64,000 nt of DNA, from the NCBI GenBank assembly GCA_963921335.3, contig CAWUFC020000001.1, forward strand, positions 1,116,001 to 1,180,000. Reading direction: 5' to 3'. This DNA is from CAWUFC02 sp963921335. GTDB lineage: Bacteria > Pseudomonadota > Gammaproteobacteria > Pseudomonadales > Halieaceae. Of this stretch, positions 8,297 through 21,253 are shown in pieces. Position 1 is the first letter of the stretch. Each line of letters opens with the position of its first letter. A program made the translations under genes and the position numbers. The notes under the pieces were generated by a model that was given only the letters and a program-made list of their open reading frames with translations, ran no database searches and was not told the DNA's origin.

Positions 8297-8329
8297 CTAA
8301 AGTCCTCGCGACTTTAGAGTTATTTAACA
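8297..8329 (+). promoter_or_regulatory. Leader boxB hairpin and boxA-like antitermination site
   Basis: The hairpin CTAAAGT-N7-ACTTTAG (8297-8317) is followed by a TTATTTAACA segment (8320-8329) resembling boxA. This boxB-boxA order in an rrn leader recruits the Nus antitermination complex. The boxA match is weaker than the spacer copy at 10687. Confidence 0.5.
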
Positions 8330-8526
8330 TCGAAGATAAAGACAGATGTGTGGGCACTTGATGGCTGTATATCACTAGATATCAGACACAAGTGACTCAT
8401 TGATTCATTACCTATGAATATTTGATTTTCGAGTGTCTGAGCCTGGATTTGTTGGTTGGCCGTTGGTTAACCGGAAAACCAACCCTCCTGCCCCTCTCTT
8501 TGAGAAGGTGCGGAGGTAAAAGATTT

Positions 8527-10060
<1,534 letters not shown>

Positions 10061-10297
10061 AACGATGAGTGAATACACTGTTAAGTGTCCACACACCTGT
10101 CTTTGTCTTAACGGTTGATGCGATAGAACGCGGAAGCTGACCGAGCGTCGGCGCTGACTCTCTGGGAGAGTTTTGGCGACGGCATTTTTGGCTTGTGCAA
10201 GGCGCTGACCGAGCAAAGGAGGGAGTGTACTGATAGGTACATGACTGACTGCGCGAGAGAAGTAACGCGGCACAGGGCAAAAAGACCGAGCGAAAAC
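10061..10297 (+). other. 16S to tRNA-Ile spacer
   Basis: This is processed spacer RNA. CTGTTAAG (about 10078-10085) can pair with CTTAACGG (about 10106-10113), a likely part of the RNase III processing stem. A short GACCGAGC motif recurs three times (near 10139, 10208 and 10284). No coding signal is seen. Confidence 0.55.
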
Positions 10298-10374
<77 letters not shown>

Positions 10375-10397
10375 AATCAATGAATCTCATCGTTGTA

Positions 10398-10433
10398 TTC
10401 CGGCTCGTGTATAAAGGCATACACGTCGCCGAA
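10398..10433. repeat. Inverted-repeat element with GTGTAT/ATACAC core (copy B)
   Basis: Arms TTCCGGC-T-CGTGTAT and ATACACG-TC-GCCGAA form a hairpin around AAAGGC. The core architecture is that of the element at 2034-2094, including the flanking G+C step and outer A+T pairs. Here it sits inside the rrn operon between two tRNA genes, so it is transcribed with the precursor and may serve as a processing stem. Confidence 0.6.
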
Positions 10434-10502
10434 ATGCGCCTTGATCTTCTTCGATTTGGCTTGCTTGGCGAGTGTGAATTGCCCCGTGGCTATTGAGAAT
10501 AT

Positions 10503-10578
10503 GGGGCTATAGCTCAGCTGGGAGAGCGCTTGATTTGCATTCAAGAGGTCTGCGGTTCGATCCCGCATAGCTCCACCA
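10503..10578 (+). tRNA. alaT: tRNA-Ala (UGC)
   Basis: This is a 76-base cloverleaf with encoded CCA. The acceptor GGGGCTA pairs with TAGCTCC, the anticodon TGC is at 10536-10538 in the loop of a TTGAT/TTCAA-type arm, and the T-loop is GGTTCGATCCC. It is the second spacer tRNA of the rrn operon. Confidence 0.97.
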
Positions 10579-11046
10579 TCTTTTTTGAAGACCTTCTTGC
10601 AGGGTTGATCAGAAACTTCGCATCAATGTGAAAGTCATAGCCAAGTGCATGTGTTGTGTTCTTGGCTCTGGTTTTGACGACCGGAATGTTCTTTAACAAG
10701 GTAGATTAAGCTGAGTTGATTGGTTGATGGCATACCTCTTTGAGGTGTTGTTTATCAGCCAACAACATGGATTTGTGCTGTGACTCCAACGTACAGTGCA
10801 AATCCGGAGTTCCAAATGACAAGAGTAATTCTTAGGAATGAAATTGGAGTTTGAATCGAAAGTAATACTGTGACTTGAGCGTCACATCCGGCGAGTTTGT
10901 TTGAGTGGTTCCAGGGGAGCGTTAGTCGCGTGGTCCTGGATTGAGCAAACTTAAGTATGACCAGTCCTGGTTGCCGTGGTTTAGCCACTGCGTGTAACTG
11001 TAAGGGGGGGCTGGGTGAGTCTTTGAGCAGATGACTTAGGTTATAT
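10579..11046 (+). other. tRNA-Ala to 23S spacer
   Basis: This 468-base transcribed spacer contains a good boxA (10687-10698). It also has scattered short inverted segments that probably form the 23S processing stem with the 23S-5S spacer. No reading frame with coding character is seen. Confidence 0.6.
10687..10698 (+). promoter_or_regulatory. Spacer boxA antitermination site
   Basis: TGTTCTTTAACA matches the bacterial boxA consensus TGCTCTTTAACA at all but one position. It is correctly placed between the tRNA genes and 23S, where it reloads the Nus antitermination complex. Confidence 0.75.
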
Positions 11047-13965
<2,919 letters not shown>

Positions 13966-14039
13966 TATAATCTAAGTAATTTGTTGTCGAAGACGACATA
14001 CTTCGGATGTGAAGATCAAGTCACAGAAACTTCGAGGCC

Positions 14040-14085
14040 AGCATTGTTCCAGACAATGCTTTGGCACTTCCGCCATCCATGGCGG
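14040..14085 (+). other. Hairpins in the 23S-5S spacer
   Basis: Two perfect hairpins, AGCATTGT-N5-ACAATGCT (14040-14060) and CCGCCAT-CC-ATGGCGG (14070-14085), lie between 23S and 5S. They are likely processing or stabilising structures. A fragment of the second (CCGCCATCCATGGC) also appears in the dcd-purN spacer near 53757. Confidence 0.5.
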
Positions 14086-14146
14086 TCGCTTCAGCTTAAT
14101 CGACCTGTCCTTTTTTGTTCTATTGAACGAATAGGCAAACCAGTTT

Positions 14147-14265
14147 TGCCTGGCGACCATAGAGTACTGGAACCACCTGACCCCATTCCGAACTCAGTAG
14201 TGAAACGGTGCATCGCCGATGGTAGTGTGGGGCTTCCCCATGTGAGAGTAGGTCATCGCCAGGCT
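14147..14265 (+). rRNA. rrf: 5S ribosomal RNA
   Basis: This is a 5S gene of about 119 bases. The terminal helix TGCCTGGCGA pairs with TCGCCAGGCT. The internal ACCACCTGACCCCATTCCGAAC and GTAGTGTGGGGCTTCCCCATG segments are typical. A strong terminator starts about ten bases after it. Confidence 0.95.
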
Positions 14266-14311
14266 TCTAAATACAAAACCCTCAGCACGTCGTGCTGGGG
14301 GTTTTTTATTT
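14265..14311 (+). repeat. 47-bp direct repeat carrying the rrn terminator, copy 1
   Basis: This 47-base block starting TTCTAAATACAAAACCC and ending in TTTTTTATTT is repeated without mismatch at 14486-14532. It contains the whole terminator of the rrn operon. Confidence 0.9.
14275..14307 (+). terminator. rrn operon terminator 1
   Basis: A hairpin with arms CAGCACG and CGTGCTG, extended by AAAACCC/GGGGTTTT, is followed by a T run. It is a strong intrinsic terminator directly after 5S. Confidence 0.9.
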
Positions 14312-14485
14312 ATGCGCCTAGCAGGCGATGACTACTTCCGAACATGTGAGAGTAGGGTGAGACAAGCGATTACAAAGCGCAGCTTTGTGCGCAGTCGAAC
14401 GGCTCGCATCTGTGATGCGAGACTGGCTCAAGGGCGAAGCCCGCAGAGGCGCCAGGCACCTGCGCGCACCTAGGCGGTCCCCCCG
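14312..14485 (+). pseudogene. Degenerate second 5S rRNA remnant between duplicated terminators
   Basis: The 14-base string CATGTGAGAGTAGG at 14343-14356 is identical to the 3' part of the intact 5S (14239-14252). Little else aligns, though a GCGCCAGGC-like piece occurs near 14448. With the identical terminators on both sides, this looks like the decayed product of a tandem 5S-terminator duplication. Two small hairpins (GCGCAGCTTTGTGCGC and TCGCATC-TGT-GATGCGA) lie within it. No coding sequence is seen. Confidence 0.55.
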
Positions 14486-14532
14486 TTCTAAATACAAAAC
14501 CCTCAGCACGTCGTGCTGGGGGTTTTTTATTT
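14486..14532 (+). repeat. 47-bp direct repeat carrying the rrn terminator, copy 2
   Basis: This is an exact copy of 14265-14311, displaced by 221 bases. Perfect identity suggests either a recent duplication or gene conversion, in contrast to the decayed sequence between the copies. Confidence 0.9.
14496..14528 (+). terminator. rrn operon terminator 2
   Basis: This has the same hairpin and T run as terminator 1. Together they form a double terminator that isolates the rrn operon from the downstream accessory genes. Confidence 0.88.
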
Positions 14533-14572
14533 TTGGGCGTTCTCATCTATGCCAGTGGTGAGTTGCATCCCC

Positions 14573-14578
14573 TATAAT
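14573..14578 (+). promoter_or_regulatory. Possible -10 box for the cupin-like gene
   Basis: A consensus TATAAT lies 30 bases before the TTG start at 14608. No convincing -35 is found at the usual distance. Confidence 0.4.
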
Positions 14579-14607
14579 AAAGTCATGCTAAGAATAGGGA
14601 ACTAGCC

Positions 14608-15759
14608 TTGGAGTCTCGCTGGCAACACTGGATAGCGAAATGCCTGCTGCGTGGACAGTCGGCGGAGCTGATCGTAAAACGTCTTCAGGAGAAAGGTGTT
14701 TCTGCCGAAGAGGCAGATTACGAGGTATCAATCGCACAAGCGCACCCTTACGTGCGTGGAGCCATAGAAGTGCATCGCCGCGAAATGCGCGGCAAGAAAA
14801 GGGTGAAGTCCGATGAGGGTGCGGCAGCGCTCAATAATTATAGTTGGCTACTGGAGTGCTACGACAAGCTCGCTCATCTGGAACAGGGTTTTGGTGAGAT
14901 CGAGCGCATTGCGGCGCCACCCTTTGAAGAGTTTGTGGCGCGTTATATCAGCCGCAATCGCCCTGTCATCATTACCGGCGCCATGGAAGAATGGCTGCCT
15001 TACCAGATCTGGAGCCTGGAACACTTTGTAAGCTTACACGGTGATGACACTGTCGAGATCCAGGATGGTCGTGACGATGACCCTAATTACGAGCTGAATC
15101 AGAAGTTCCTGCGTCGACAGGTGCGCTTTGCAGACTTTATTGAGCGGGTCCTCACTACCGGGGAATCCAACAATTTTTATATGACCGCCGGCAATATGGG
15201 TAGTCACAAGGAATCACTGTCGCGATTGCTCGAAGAGGCTGAAAACGTCAATATTCGCGACGATTACTTTAGCTTTCCCGCCCAGGGCTCACTCTGGATT
15301 GGGCCGCGTGGCACCATTACCCCCCTGCACTTTGACATGATTAACAACTTCTTATGCCAGATAAGAGGGCGTAAGCGCGTGCGTATGGTGCCCTCCTGGC
15401 AGATGTCCTGGGTGTACAACAACTACAATGTCTATAGCGACGTAGATCTGCTGGCGCCTGATCTGGAACGCTTCCCTTTGTTTGAAAACACCACTGTTTT
15501 CGATTTTGTGCTCGAAGAAGGAGAAATTTTGTTTATCCCTGTGGGCTGGTGGCATCATCTGGTCTCACTGGATATCACTGTAAGCCTGACTCGCAAGAAT
15601 CTGAACCTTCCCCGCAACAACGCCTATGGCGAGGGCTTTGACAAGCAACCCCAGAACTATACGCCGCGCAAAAGCCAGCCCAAGGCAGCAGCCATGTCAG
15701 CAGATTTACTGCGGTTGGATGCGGGTACGCTCTATATCAACACTCAAGGTGACACTTGA
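14608..15759 (+). CDS. Cupin-like/JmjC-type 2-oxoglutarate Fe(II) oxygenase
   Basis: This 383-residue protein carries a JmjC/cupin_8 hydroxylase-like domain from about residue 100 onward. The iron ligands are visible as H241 and D243 in TPLHFDMINN and H316 in PVGWWHHLVS. IRGRKRVRMVPS between them is the usual 2-oxoglutarate-binding strand. Residues 1-95 form a charged helical extension (RLQEKGVSAEEADYEVSIAQAHP). Relatives hydroxylate proteins such as ribosomal components or act in secondary metabolism, and the substrate here is unknown. The start is a TTG with AGGGA 7 bases upstream. The stop overlaps the start of the next gene (TTGA). Confidence 0.8.
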   Translation: MESRWQHWIAKCLLRGQSAELIVKRLQEKGVSAEEADYEVSIAQAHPYVRGAIEVHRREMRGKKRVKSDEGAAALNNYSWLLECYDKLAHLEQGFGEIERIAAPPFEEFVARYISRNRPVIITGAMEEWLPYQIWSLEHFVSLHGDDTVEIQDGRDDDPNYELNQKFLRRQVRFADFIERVLTTGESNNFYMTAGNMGSHKESLSRLLEEAENVNIRDDYFSFPAQGSLWIGPRGTITPLHFDMINNFLCQIRGRKRVRMVPSWQMSWVYNNYNVYSDVDLLAPDLERFPLFENTTVFDFVLEEGEILFIPVGWWHHLVSLDITVSLTRKNLNLPRNNAYGEGFDKQPQNYTPRKSQPKAAAMSADLLRLDAGTLYINTQGDT

Positions 15760-16513
15760 CCCCGGCCTTTCTCGCGGGTCCCAAGGGGGAGCGTTTAGCC
15801 TACGATCATATATCTGGGAATCAGCCGGGCGTTCTTTTCCTGCCCGGTTTCCATTCCAATATGCAGGGCGAGAAAGCACTCGCACTTGCTGACTGGTGCA
15901 AAACCCATGGGCGTCAATTTACCAGTCTGGACTACTATGGCCACGGTCATTCAAGCGGTGATGTTTCGCGGGGCGCATCGCGCGCTGGCTTGAGGATGTA
16001 CTTCGGGTGTTGGACCAGGTCGCGCATGGTCCACAGCTGCTCGTGGGTTCTTCCATGGGCGGGTGGTTGATGCTGTTGGCAGCTTTGGCACGGCCTACTC
16101 GTATTGTTGGTCTTTTGGGTATAGCGTCCGCACCGGATTTTACTCGCTATATGCGCGATGAGCGTTTTAACGAGAGGCAACGCCAGGATCTGGCGGCTCA
16201 GGGTTTTGTGGACTTACCCAGTCATTATCCAGGCGAAAGTAGCTATCGCATTGAGGCTCAATTTATTTCCGATGCGGAACAACAGTGTGTACTGGGCGGT
16301 AACATCAATATAGATGTTCCTGTTAGGCTGATACACGGCCAGGCTGACGCAGACGTCCCCTGGCAGCGGTCGCTAGCGGTAGCAGAATGTCTTAGCAGTG
16401 AAGATGTAGAGCTGATCCTGGTGAAAGATGGCGATCATCGTCTATCCAGACCTGAGGATATTCGCCGCCTACTAAGCGTGCTGGAAGCAATGCTTGAATC
16501 ACGCACAGAATGA
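15756..16513 (+). pseudogene. Alpha/beta hydrolase, frameshifted at a G run
   Basis: Two overlapping frames make one alpha/beta hydrolase. The first (TTG at 15756) gives GPKGERLAYDHISGNQPGVLFLPGF and DYYGHGHSSGDVSRG. The second resumes as RIARWLEDVLRVLDQVAHGPQLLVGSSMGGWL and runs through the acid (GQADADVPW) and His (DGDHRLSRPEDI) regions to 16513. The switch is needed at GGGG (15970-15973), where one more G would restore a single frame of 252 residues. The nucleophile elbow GSSMGG, Asp and His are all intact downstream. So this is either a recent knockout, a variable G tract, or a homopolymer base-call error. The TTG start overlaps the previous stop, indicating translational coupling. Confidence 0.85.
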
Positions 16514-16564
16514 GCTGTTGTATTAATGCCTCCTTACAAATAAACCACTAAATGGAGAATGATT

Positions 16565-16981
16565 GTGGCAACCAGCATTGATCAATACTGCATTAACGTC
16601 ACCGACCTGGAGAAGTCTTTACTCTTTTGGGAACAGGCCTTAGAGCTAAGCATTACCCATCGTATTGAGACCCATGAATTTACCGAAATTGTGTTGGCGG
16701 GAGAGGACGGCAATCGTATTCAATTGGCCCAGCAGAAAGAGCAGCAGGGTCCCATTGAACACGGTAACGGTTTTTGGAAGCTTTACCTCAGTACAGACGA
16801 TTGCGCGAGGCTTTACCAGCGATGCATTGACGCGGGTGCGGAATCAGTTATGGCGCCAGAAAAATTGGAAGACTGGCCTGTGACGGCGGCCTTCGTGTTG
16901 GATCCCGACGGCTACACTGTTGAAATTCTTGAGCACCATGGAGAAGCTCCAGCACTAAGTGGCCCTGCCGCTAATCAGTGA
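16565..16981 (+). CDS. VOC-family (glyoxalase/dioxygenase fold) protein
   Basis: This 138-residue protein has the paired beta-alpha-beta-beta-beta modules of the vicinal oxygen chelate family. Module 1 begins YCINVTDLEKSLLFWEQALEL and module 2 ends FVLDPDGYTVEILEHH, with a probable Glu metal ligand in VEILE. The first-strand position that is usually His is Gln/Tyr here (SIDQYCINV), so glyoxalase I activity is uncertain. An in-frame ATG at 16559 is only one base from GGAG. The GTG at 16565 has proper spacing and is preferred. Its end overlaps the convergent gene by 11 bases. Confidence 0.75.
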   Translation: MATSIDQYCINVTDLEKSLLFWEQALELSITHRIETHEFTEIVLAGEDGNRIQLAQQKEQQGPIEHGNGFWKLYLSTDDCARLYQRCIDAGAESVMAPEKLEDWPVTAAFVLDPDGYTVEILEHHGEAPALSGPAANQ

Positions 16982-18184
16982 TCGCTTGATTCGAAGCCTT
17001 TAGCTGTTCTGCCAGATCGCGCCAAAAAGCGTTTGGCAGGGCGCTATCGTGTAACAGGAATACCAGCTCGTCGGCTTCGCTGCGCCGCAACATCATGCGC
17101 AGGAAAGGTAGGATCTCCTGCTTTTTGATGTGATTGGTATTGACGTGATAGACGGTGTCGAATGCAGGCGCCAAGTGAGGTGCTACCCAATAGCCAAATG
17201 AGTTAGACAGTAGCAACAAATTCTTGTCACTTAGAGGATTGGCTGTTCGGTGGCGGCCAAAATCTCTGGCATTTTTATAGCGTTTGAGCACCCACTTCGG
17301 TGCCTGCCGACCATAGGTGATGTCGAAATCATCATAGTCATAGCGCCAGCTGGGCGTTTTTCTTTCGAAACCAAGCATTTTCAGGTCTGCGCTGACATCT
17401 CGTAGCTTGGCTTGGCTAGCCAGGTTCTTGGGCGGGTCAATGCCTAGATGCGACAACAGGCCCAGGCCAAACAGCTGTGAAATTGTGCTGTTGGCGTGGA
17501 AGTTGGCCGGCGGGAAAAACCAGGGTTCTTGCTTTTTTTCAGCATTTCCTCTGCCGGGTAATACATTGAGAACTGCGTACCCGAGTTCGCCCGTAGGTGA
17601 CCCGCTACGGTTTTTTCTGCGCTGTTTGAGAGGCAGGCCTCTCTTATTTCTTTAGGGACAGAATCCGGCAGTTTTTCGGGGTATAAGAACGGTTTGGATG
17701 GTATTACTGCAAAAGTAATGGGCACGCCGTAGTGTGCTAAGCCATCGCTGATCTGGCGCGCGTGCTGTAAGGCGTGGCGCTTGAAAATAGGACTAGGTTT
17801 GCAATTCTTCTCCAATACCGCCATCGGTTTTGTCGCGTCGAAGCTGTTCAGAAAAATAAATCCGTCTTTACCCACGCTGACATTAGCGATAGGGCTATCA
17901 CCCAGCAGATAGAACTGCGCCTTCCGATACAGTTGATTGAGCGGTCTTGCGAATCCGATATGGTCATTAATGTAGGCTTCAATGGCCTTAAAGAAGTCTG
18001 TGATCGAAGAGGCTTCACGGATTGCTGAATAGCTAGCCAGTGGACACTTCTCCCAGTCAAGTCTCGCTTTGTGGTCTGTCCACAGACTGGCAATCAAAGG
18101 TAGCGACAGTGCGACGATGAGAAACAGCGTTAGACGCTTAGCACCGGGCCCGTAGGAGCTACTTAACTGCTCTGTTGTCTTCAT
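16971..18184 (-). pseudogene. AlgJ/AlgX-like SGNH acyltransferase partner, frameshifted at a T run
   Basis: This gene encodes an MBOAT partner of the AlgJ/AlgX type, which hands acyl groups to an exported glycan. The N-terminal anchor (LFLIVALSLPLIASL), the ASITDFFKAIEAYINDHIGFARPLNQLYRK segment and VGKDGFIFLNS are typical. The frame breaks after AEEMLKKSKNPGF. The correct continuation (FPPANFHANSTISQLFG, then LLLLSNSFGYWVAPH) lies in another frame that runs to 16971. One extra T (A on plus, 17515-17519) would join them into about 404 residues. The NFH and NSF segments are the expected catalytic regions. The MBOAT gene ends three bases upstream, so the two form a pair, and both are interrupted. 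Confidence 0.82.
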
Positions 18185-18187
18185 TGC

Positions 18188-19588
18188 CTAAAACCTAAAG
18201 TAGATAAACGGGTTGTAAGTGCCCGACATGACATAGGTGGTGCAAACGAAGAAAAGTAGGGCGCAGATGAGTGTATCCCGGGCTATCACGACGCTGTTGG
18301 CTGCAGGGCCTGCTGATTCTGCCTCTTGCGTTTTGAAATGCCTGGAATTCTCCAGAATCGGAAGGCACAGTAACAGGCCGAGACACATAAAGAACATATT
18401 TTCGCTGTCCATGTACTGCCAAAGGCTAGCGCCATCGCCAGGTGCGCCCAGAAACATCGCCTTCAGGAATTGGCCTAACTGGGGCAACGATTCCGCCCGA
18501 AAGATAACCCACCCCACCATAACCAGTAATAGCGTGTAGATATGCTTTAAAATTTTGGGCAGCTTCCCCAAAAACCGACTGACCCCCGCGCGCTCAATGG
18601 CGAGAATTACGCCGTGATAGACGCCCCACAGTAAAAAGGTCCATGCGGCGCCGTGCCATAAACCGCAGAGCAGAAATACTGTAAACAGGTTGAAATAAGT
18701 GCGCCATGGCCCATGTCGATTGCCGCCCAGGGGTATGTAGAGATAGTCTCTGAACCAGGACGATAATGACATGTGCTAGCGCCGCCAAAAATCGGTGATG
18801 GACGTTGCAATATAGGGGTAGTTGAAGTTCTTGGGAAAACGAAACCCCATGATGTGACCCAATCCGATAGCCATCAACGAATAGCCAGCGAAGTCGAAGA
18901 AGATCTGCAAGGTATAGGCGGCGGTACCCAGCCAGGCGTGTGCAGTACCCAGAGCCTGACGCTCTAGTGCAAATATGGTATCGGCTACCTCTGCAGCATT
19001 GTTAGCAAGCATCATTTTGTAGCTCAGGCCAATAACAAAAAGTACTGCGCCACGGGCAACGTCATTCACAGTAATGTGCCTGCTGACCAGCGCTTCCGCT
19101 ACGCTGCTGTACCTGACTATTGGCCCTGCGATGAGCTGTGGAAACATTGAAATGTAGAGCGCCAGGTCCAGGTAAGATCGAGCCTTTGGTGTATGGCCCC
19201 TATACACATCAATTAGGTAGGACATGGCCTGGAACGTGAAGAATGAAATACCCAGTGGCAGATGGGGAATGCTGTCAGGATCTACTTCCAGCGTAAGCAC
19301 GTCCGCAACCAGGAAGCCAAAGTACTTGTAGTAGGCAAGAATCAGTAGATTAGCGCCTATACCAAAGGCCAAAAAGAGGTGCTTATGCGATTGGTCTGTT
19401 AGTCGCTGACCGACCAGGTAGTTGATACCAATACTGCCTAGCAGCAGTACCAGGTAGGCGCCTTCCCCCCAACTGAAAAACAATAGGCTGAAAGCTAGCG
19501 CTGTCAGGTTGCGCCATGGCAGCACCAGATAGCAGAGCAGGAACGCTGGCAGAAACACAAACAGGAATGAAGTGGTGGAAAAAACCAT
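18188..19588 (-). pseudogene. MBOAT-family O-acyltransferase, interrupted by in-frame TAG
   Basis: This is an AlgI-type membrane-bound O-acyltransferase, about 466 codons, that moves acyl groups across the inner membrane for glycan modification. Family landmarks are clear: the N-terminal FSTTSFLFVFLPAFLLCYL, PLGISFFTFQAMSYLIDVYRG, FPQLIAGPIVRY, and the catalytic His in GLWHGAAW. Codon 271 (18776-18778) is TAG in FWRR-stop-HMSLSSWFRDYLY. The second MBOAT in this window (31620-33149) reads FWRRWHMSLSRFLRDYLY, so the stop replaces an invariant Trp (TGG to TAG). Downstream sequence stays in frame and conserved. As read, the protein would lack the catalytic half. Confidence 0.88.
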
Positions 19589-19640
19589 GAAAAGAGCTGT
19601 GCTTCCTGCTGTGAACGTCCGTTTTGGTTTATATAGTAAC

Positions 19641-20861
19641 TCAGTTTAACGGCCCGATAGCCTGTAGCAACTTAAGTCCTCCTAGCCCCAGTGCTACAGT
19701 AACAACGGCAGCTCCCAACAAGTTATTGGTCAGCGTATTGCGGAGGCGGTTCAGTAACTCACTTTTGTTCATCACCCACAACAAGAATAGTGCGCACAAG
19801 GGCAGTAGGAATCCGTTGGCTGCCTGGGCGAACAGTATGGCTGTCACTGGCTTGGTTCCCATTGCTGAGAACGTAACACCGACGATCAACACGATAAGCC
19901 AAACCAGCCGAAACTTTATGTGCTCTTGATCAGAAGGCCAACCCATGACTCCACTGACAGCGTAGGCAGCAGCCAGCGGCGCGGCGATGGCGCTGCTCAG
20001 CCCCGCTGCAAATAGTCCGGCGGAGAAGAAATAGACTGCCGCTGGTCCCAGTAATGGCTCCAACTGTTGCGCCATATTTTGCGCTGAAAAACGCTCTCCT
20101 GTGCCAAAAAAGGCCGCCGCCGAAGTGCTCATGACTGCCAGTGTAATTAGACCTCCCAGGCCGATGGATAAGCCTGTGTCCCAGCGCGCTTGGCGCAATG
20201 CTGCAGTTGCATCTGTTTGGCCGTGCCAGCGTTTGGCTGCAGTGCTCGCGTGCAGGAACAGGTTATAGGGCACAACAGTTGTACCCACTAAAGCCAGAAT
20301 GGTAAGCAGAGAACCCTCGGGAAGGCTTGGTACGATCATGCCTCTTGCAAGTGCGCTCCAGTCCGGATTGGTCATGGCCATTGTGACCAGAAACACCACA
20401 CTCATAGTGACCACCAAAACCAGCATGGCGCGTTCAAGGATCTGCTTGCGCCCGCTCCACAGCAGGATAAACGCAGCAGCTCCGACGCCCAGCGACCACG
20501 AGCTAATGCTGCCGCCCACAGCGGCATTAAGACCGAGTGCCGCGCCGGTTATGTTACCCGCCTCATAAGCGGCGTTGCCCAAACCTACAGCGGCGACGAC
20601 TAGAAAACCCGCCAACTTGCCCCATCTTGTATGTCTCAGGCTCTGGCGCAGGTTTTCCGCGAGGCCTTCGCCAGTGGCAATACCTAGACGAGCTGACATT
20701 TCCTGTAGGACATATGTCGCGAATACTGAAAAGAGCAGTGCCCAGCACAATACAAAGCCATAGCTGGCACCCGCTATACTGGCGGTTGTTATGGTGCCTG
20801 GGCCAATAAACGCGGCTGCGACCAGAATGCCTGGGCCGGGTTTGAATCTGGATAAGTTCAT
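19641..20861 (-). CDS. NRAMP-related membrane transporter lacking canonical metal-site motifs
   Basis: This 406-residue protein has about eleven transmembrane segments with the NRAMP layout. The TM1 motif that is DPGN in MntH/DMT1 is GPGT here (AAFIGPGTITTASIAGASYG). The TM6 motif normally containing Met-Pro-His is VVPYNLFLHAS. Both key metal-ligating positions therefore differ. Known NRAMP-related groups with altered sites move other ions, such as Mg2+, or act differently, so manganese or iron import should not be assumed. Its ATG (20861-20859) overlaps the ATG of the divergent VOC gene. An in-frame TGA 13 bases upstream rules out an earlier start. Confidence 0.8.
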   Translation of the reverse strand: MNLSRFKPGPGILVAAAFIGPGTITTASIAGASYGFVLCWALLFSVFATYVLQEMSARLGIATGEGLAENLRQSLRHTRWGKLAGFLVVAAVGLGNAAYEAGNITGAALGLNAAVGGSISSWSLGVGAAAFILLWSGRKQILERAMLVLVVTMSVVFLVTMAMTNPDWSALARGMIVPSLPEGSLLTILALVGTTVVPYNLFLHASTAAKRWHGQTDATAALRQARWDTGLSIGLGGLITLAVMSTSAAAFFGTGERFSAQNMAQQLEPLLGPAAVYFFSAGLFAAGLSSAIAAPLAAAYAVSGVMGWPSDQEHIKFRLVWLIVLIVGVTFSAMGTKPVTAILFAQAANGFLLPLCALFLLWVMNKSELLNRLRNTLTNNLLGAAVVTVALGLGGLKLLQAIGPLN

Positions 20862-21249
20862 GAAGCTAACTCATATTGCATTACATGTTCCCGACTCGCT
20901 TACCTGTGCCGACTGGTATCGCCGATATTGCGGTATGGTCGAAGTCCAGCGACACGGTGTCAAGGATAAGCCTGTATTGTGGTTATCCTATCCGGAGCAG
21001 GCCGAACAATTCGTGATGGTTCTGATTTCCGGCAGTCCTGAAGGTGTGTCACTGTCTGGCAACTTCTCGCATCTGGGTTTTGCGGCAGGCAGTAAGCTGG
21101 CTGTTGACAGGCTCGCTGAAAAAGCTCGGCGCGAGGGATGCTTGCTGTGGGAGCCAAGGCAGGAGTCCTATCCGGTTGGCTATTATTGCGGTGTGGTAGA
21201 CCCCGCTGGCAATCAGGTTGAATTTAGCTTTGGTCAACCCCTGGGTTAG
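20860..21249 (+). CDS. VOC-family (glyoxalase-like) protein
   Basis: This 129-residue glyoxalase-fold protein starts KLTHIALHVPDS with the standard first-strand His. It ends CGVVDPAGNQVEFSFGQ with the standard Glu, so a metal site is plausible. The HLGFAAGSKLAVDRLAEKAR segment is the second module. It resembles lactoylglutathione-lyase-like proteins of unknown substrate. The frame is open further upstream, but residues before the ATG at 20860 are antisense to the transporter and do not look like this family. It begins inside the CATG shared with the divergent start. Confidence 0.75.
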   Translation: MKLTHIALHVPDSLTCADWYRRYCGMVEVQRHGVKDKPVLWLSYPEQAEQFVMVLISGSPEGVSLSGNFSHLGFAAGSKLAVDRLAEKARREGCLLWEPRQESYPVGYYCGVVDPAGNQVEFSFGQPLG

Positions 21250-21253
21250 AGGA

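Larger units (their letters stand above)
8124..8526 (+). other. rrn promoter and leader region
   Basis: This 403-base gap before the 16S gene holds an AT-rich stretch (about 8150-8180) that could be an UP element. It also holds a strong promoter (8184-8211), a boxB/boxA-like antiterminator (8297-8329), and pre-16S leader sequence with inverted pieces (GGTTGGCC / GGTTAACC / GGTTTTCC mirror-like segments at 8452-8485). No protein gene is seen in it. Confidence 0.7.
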
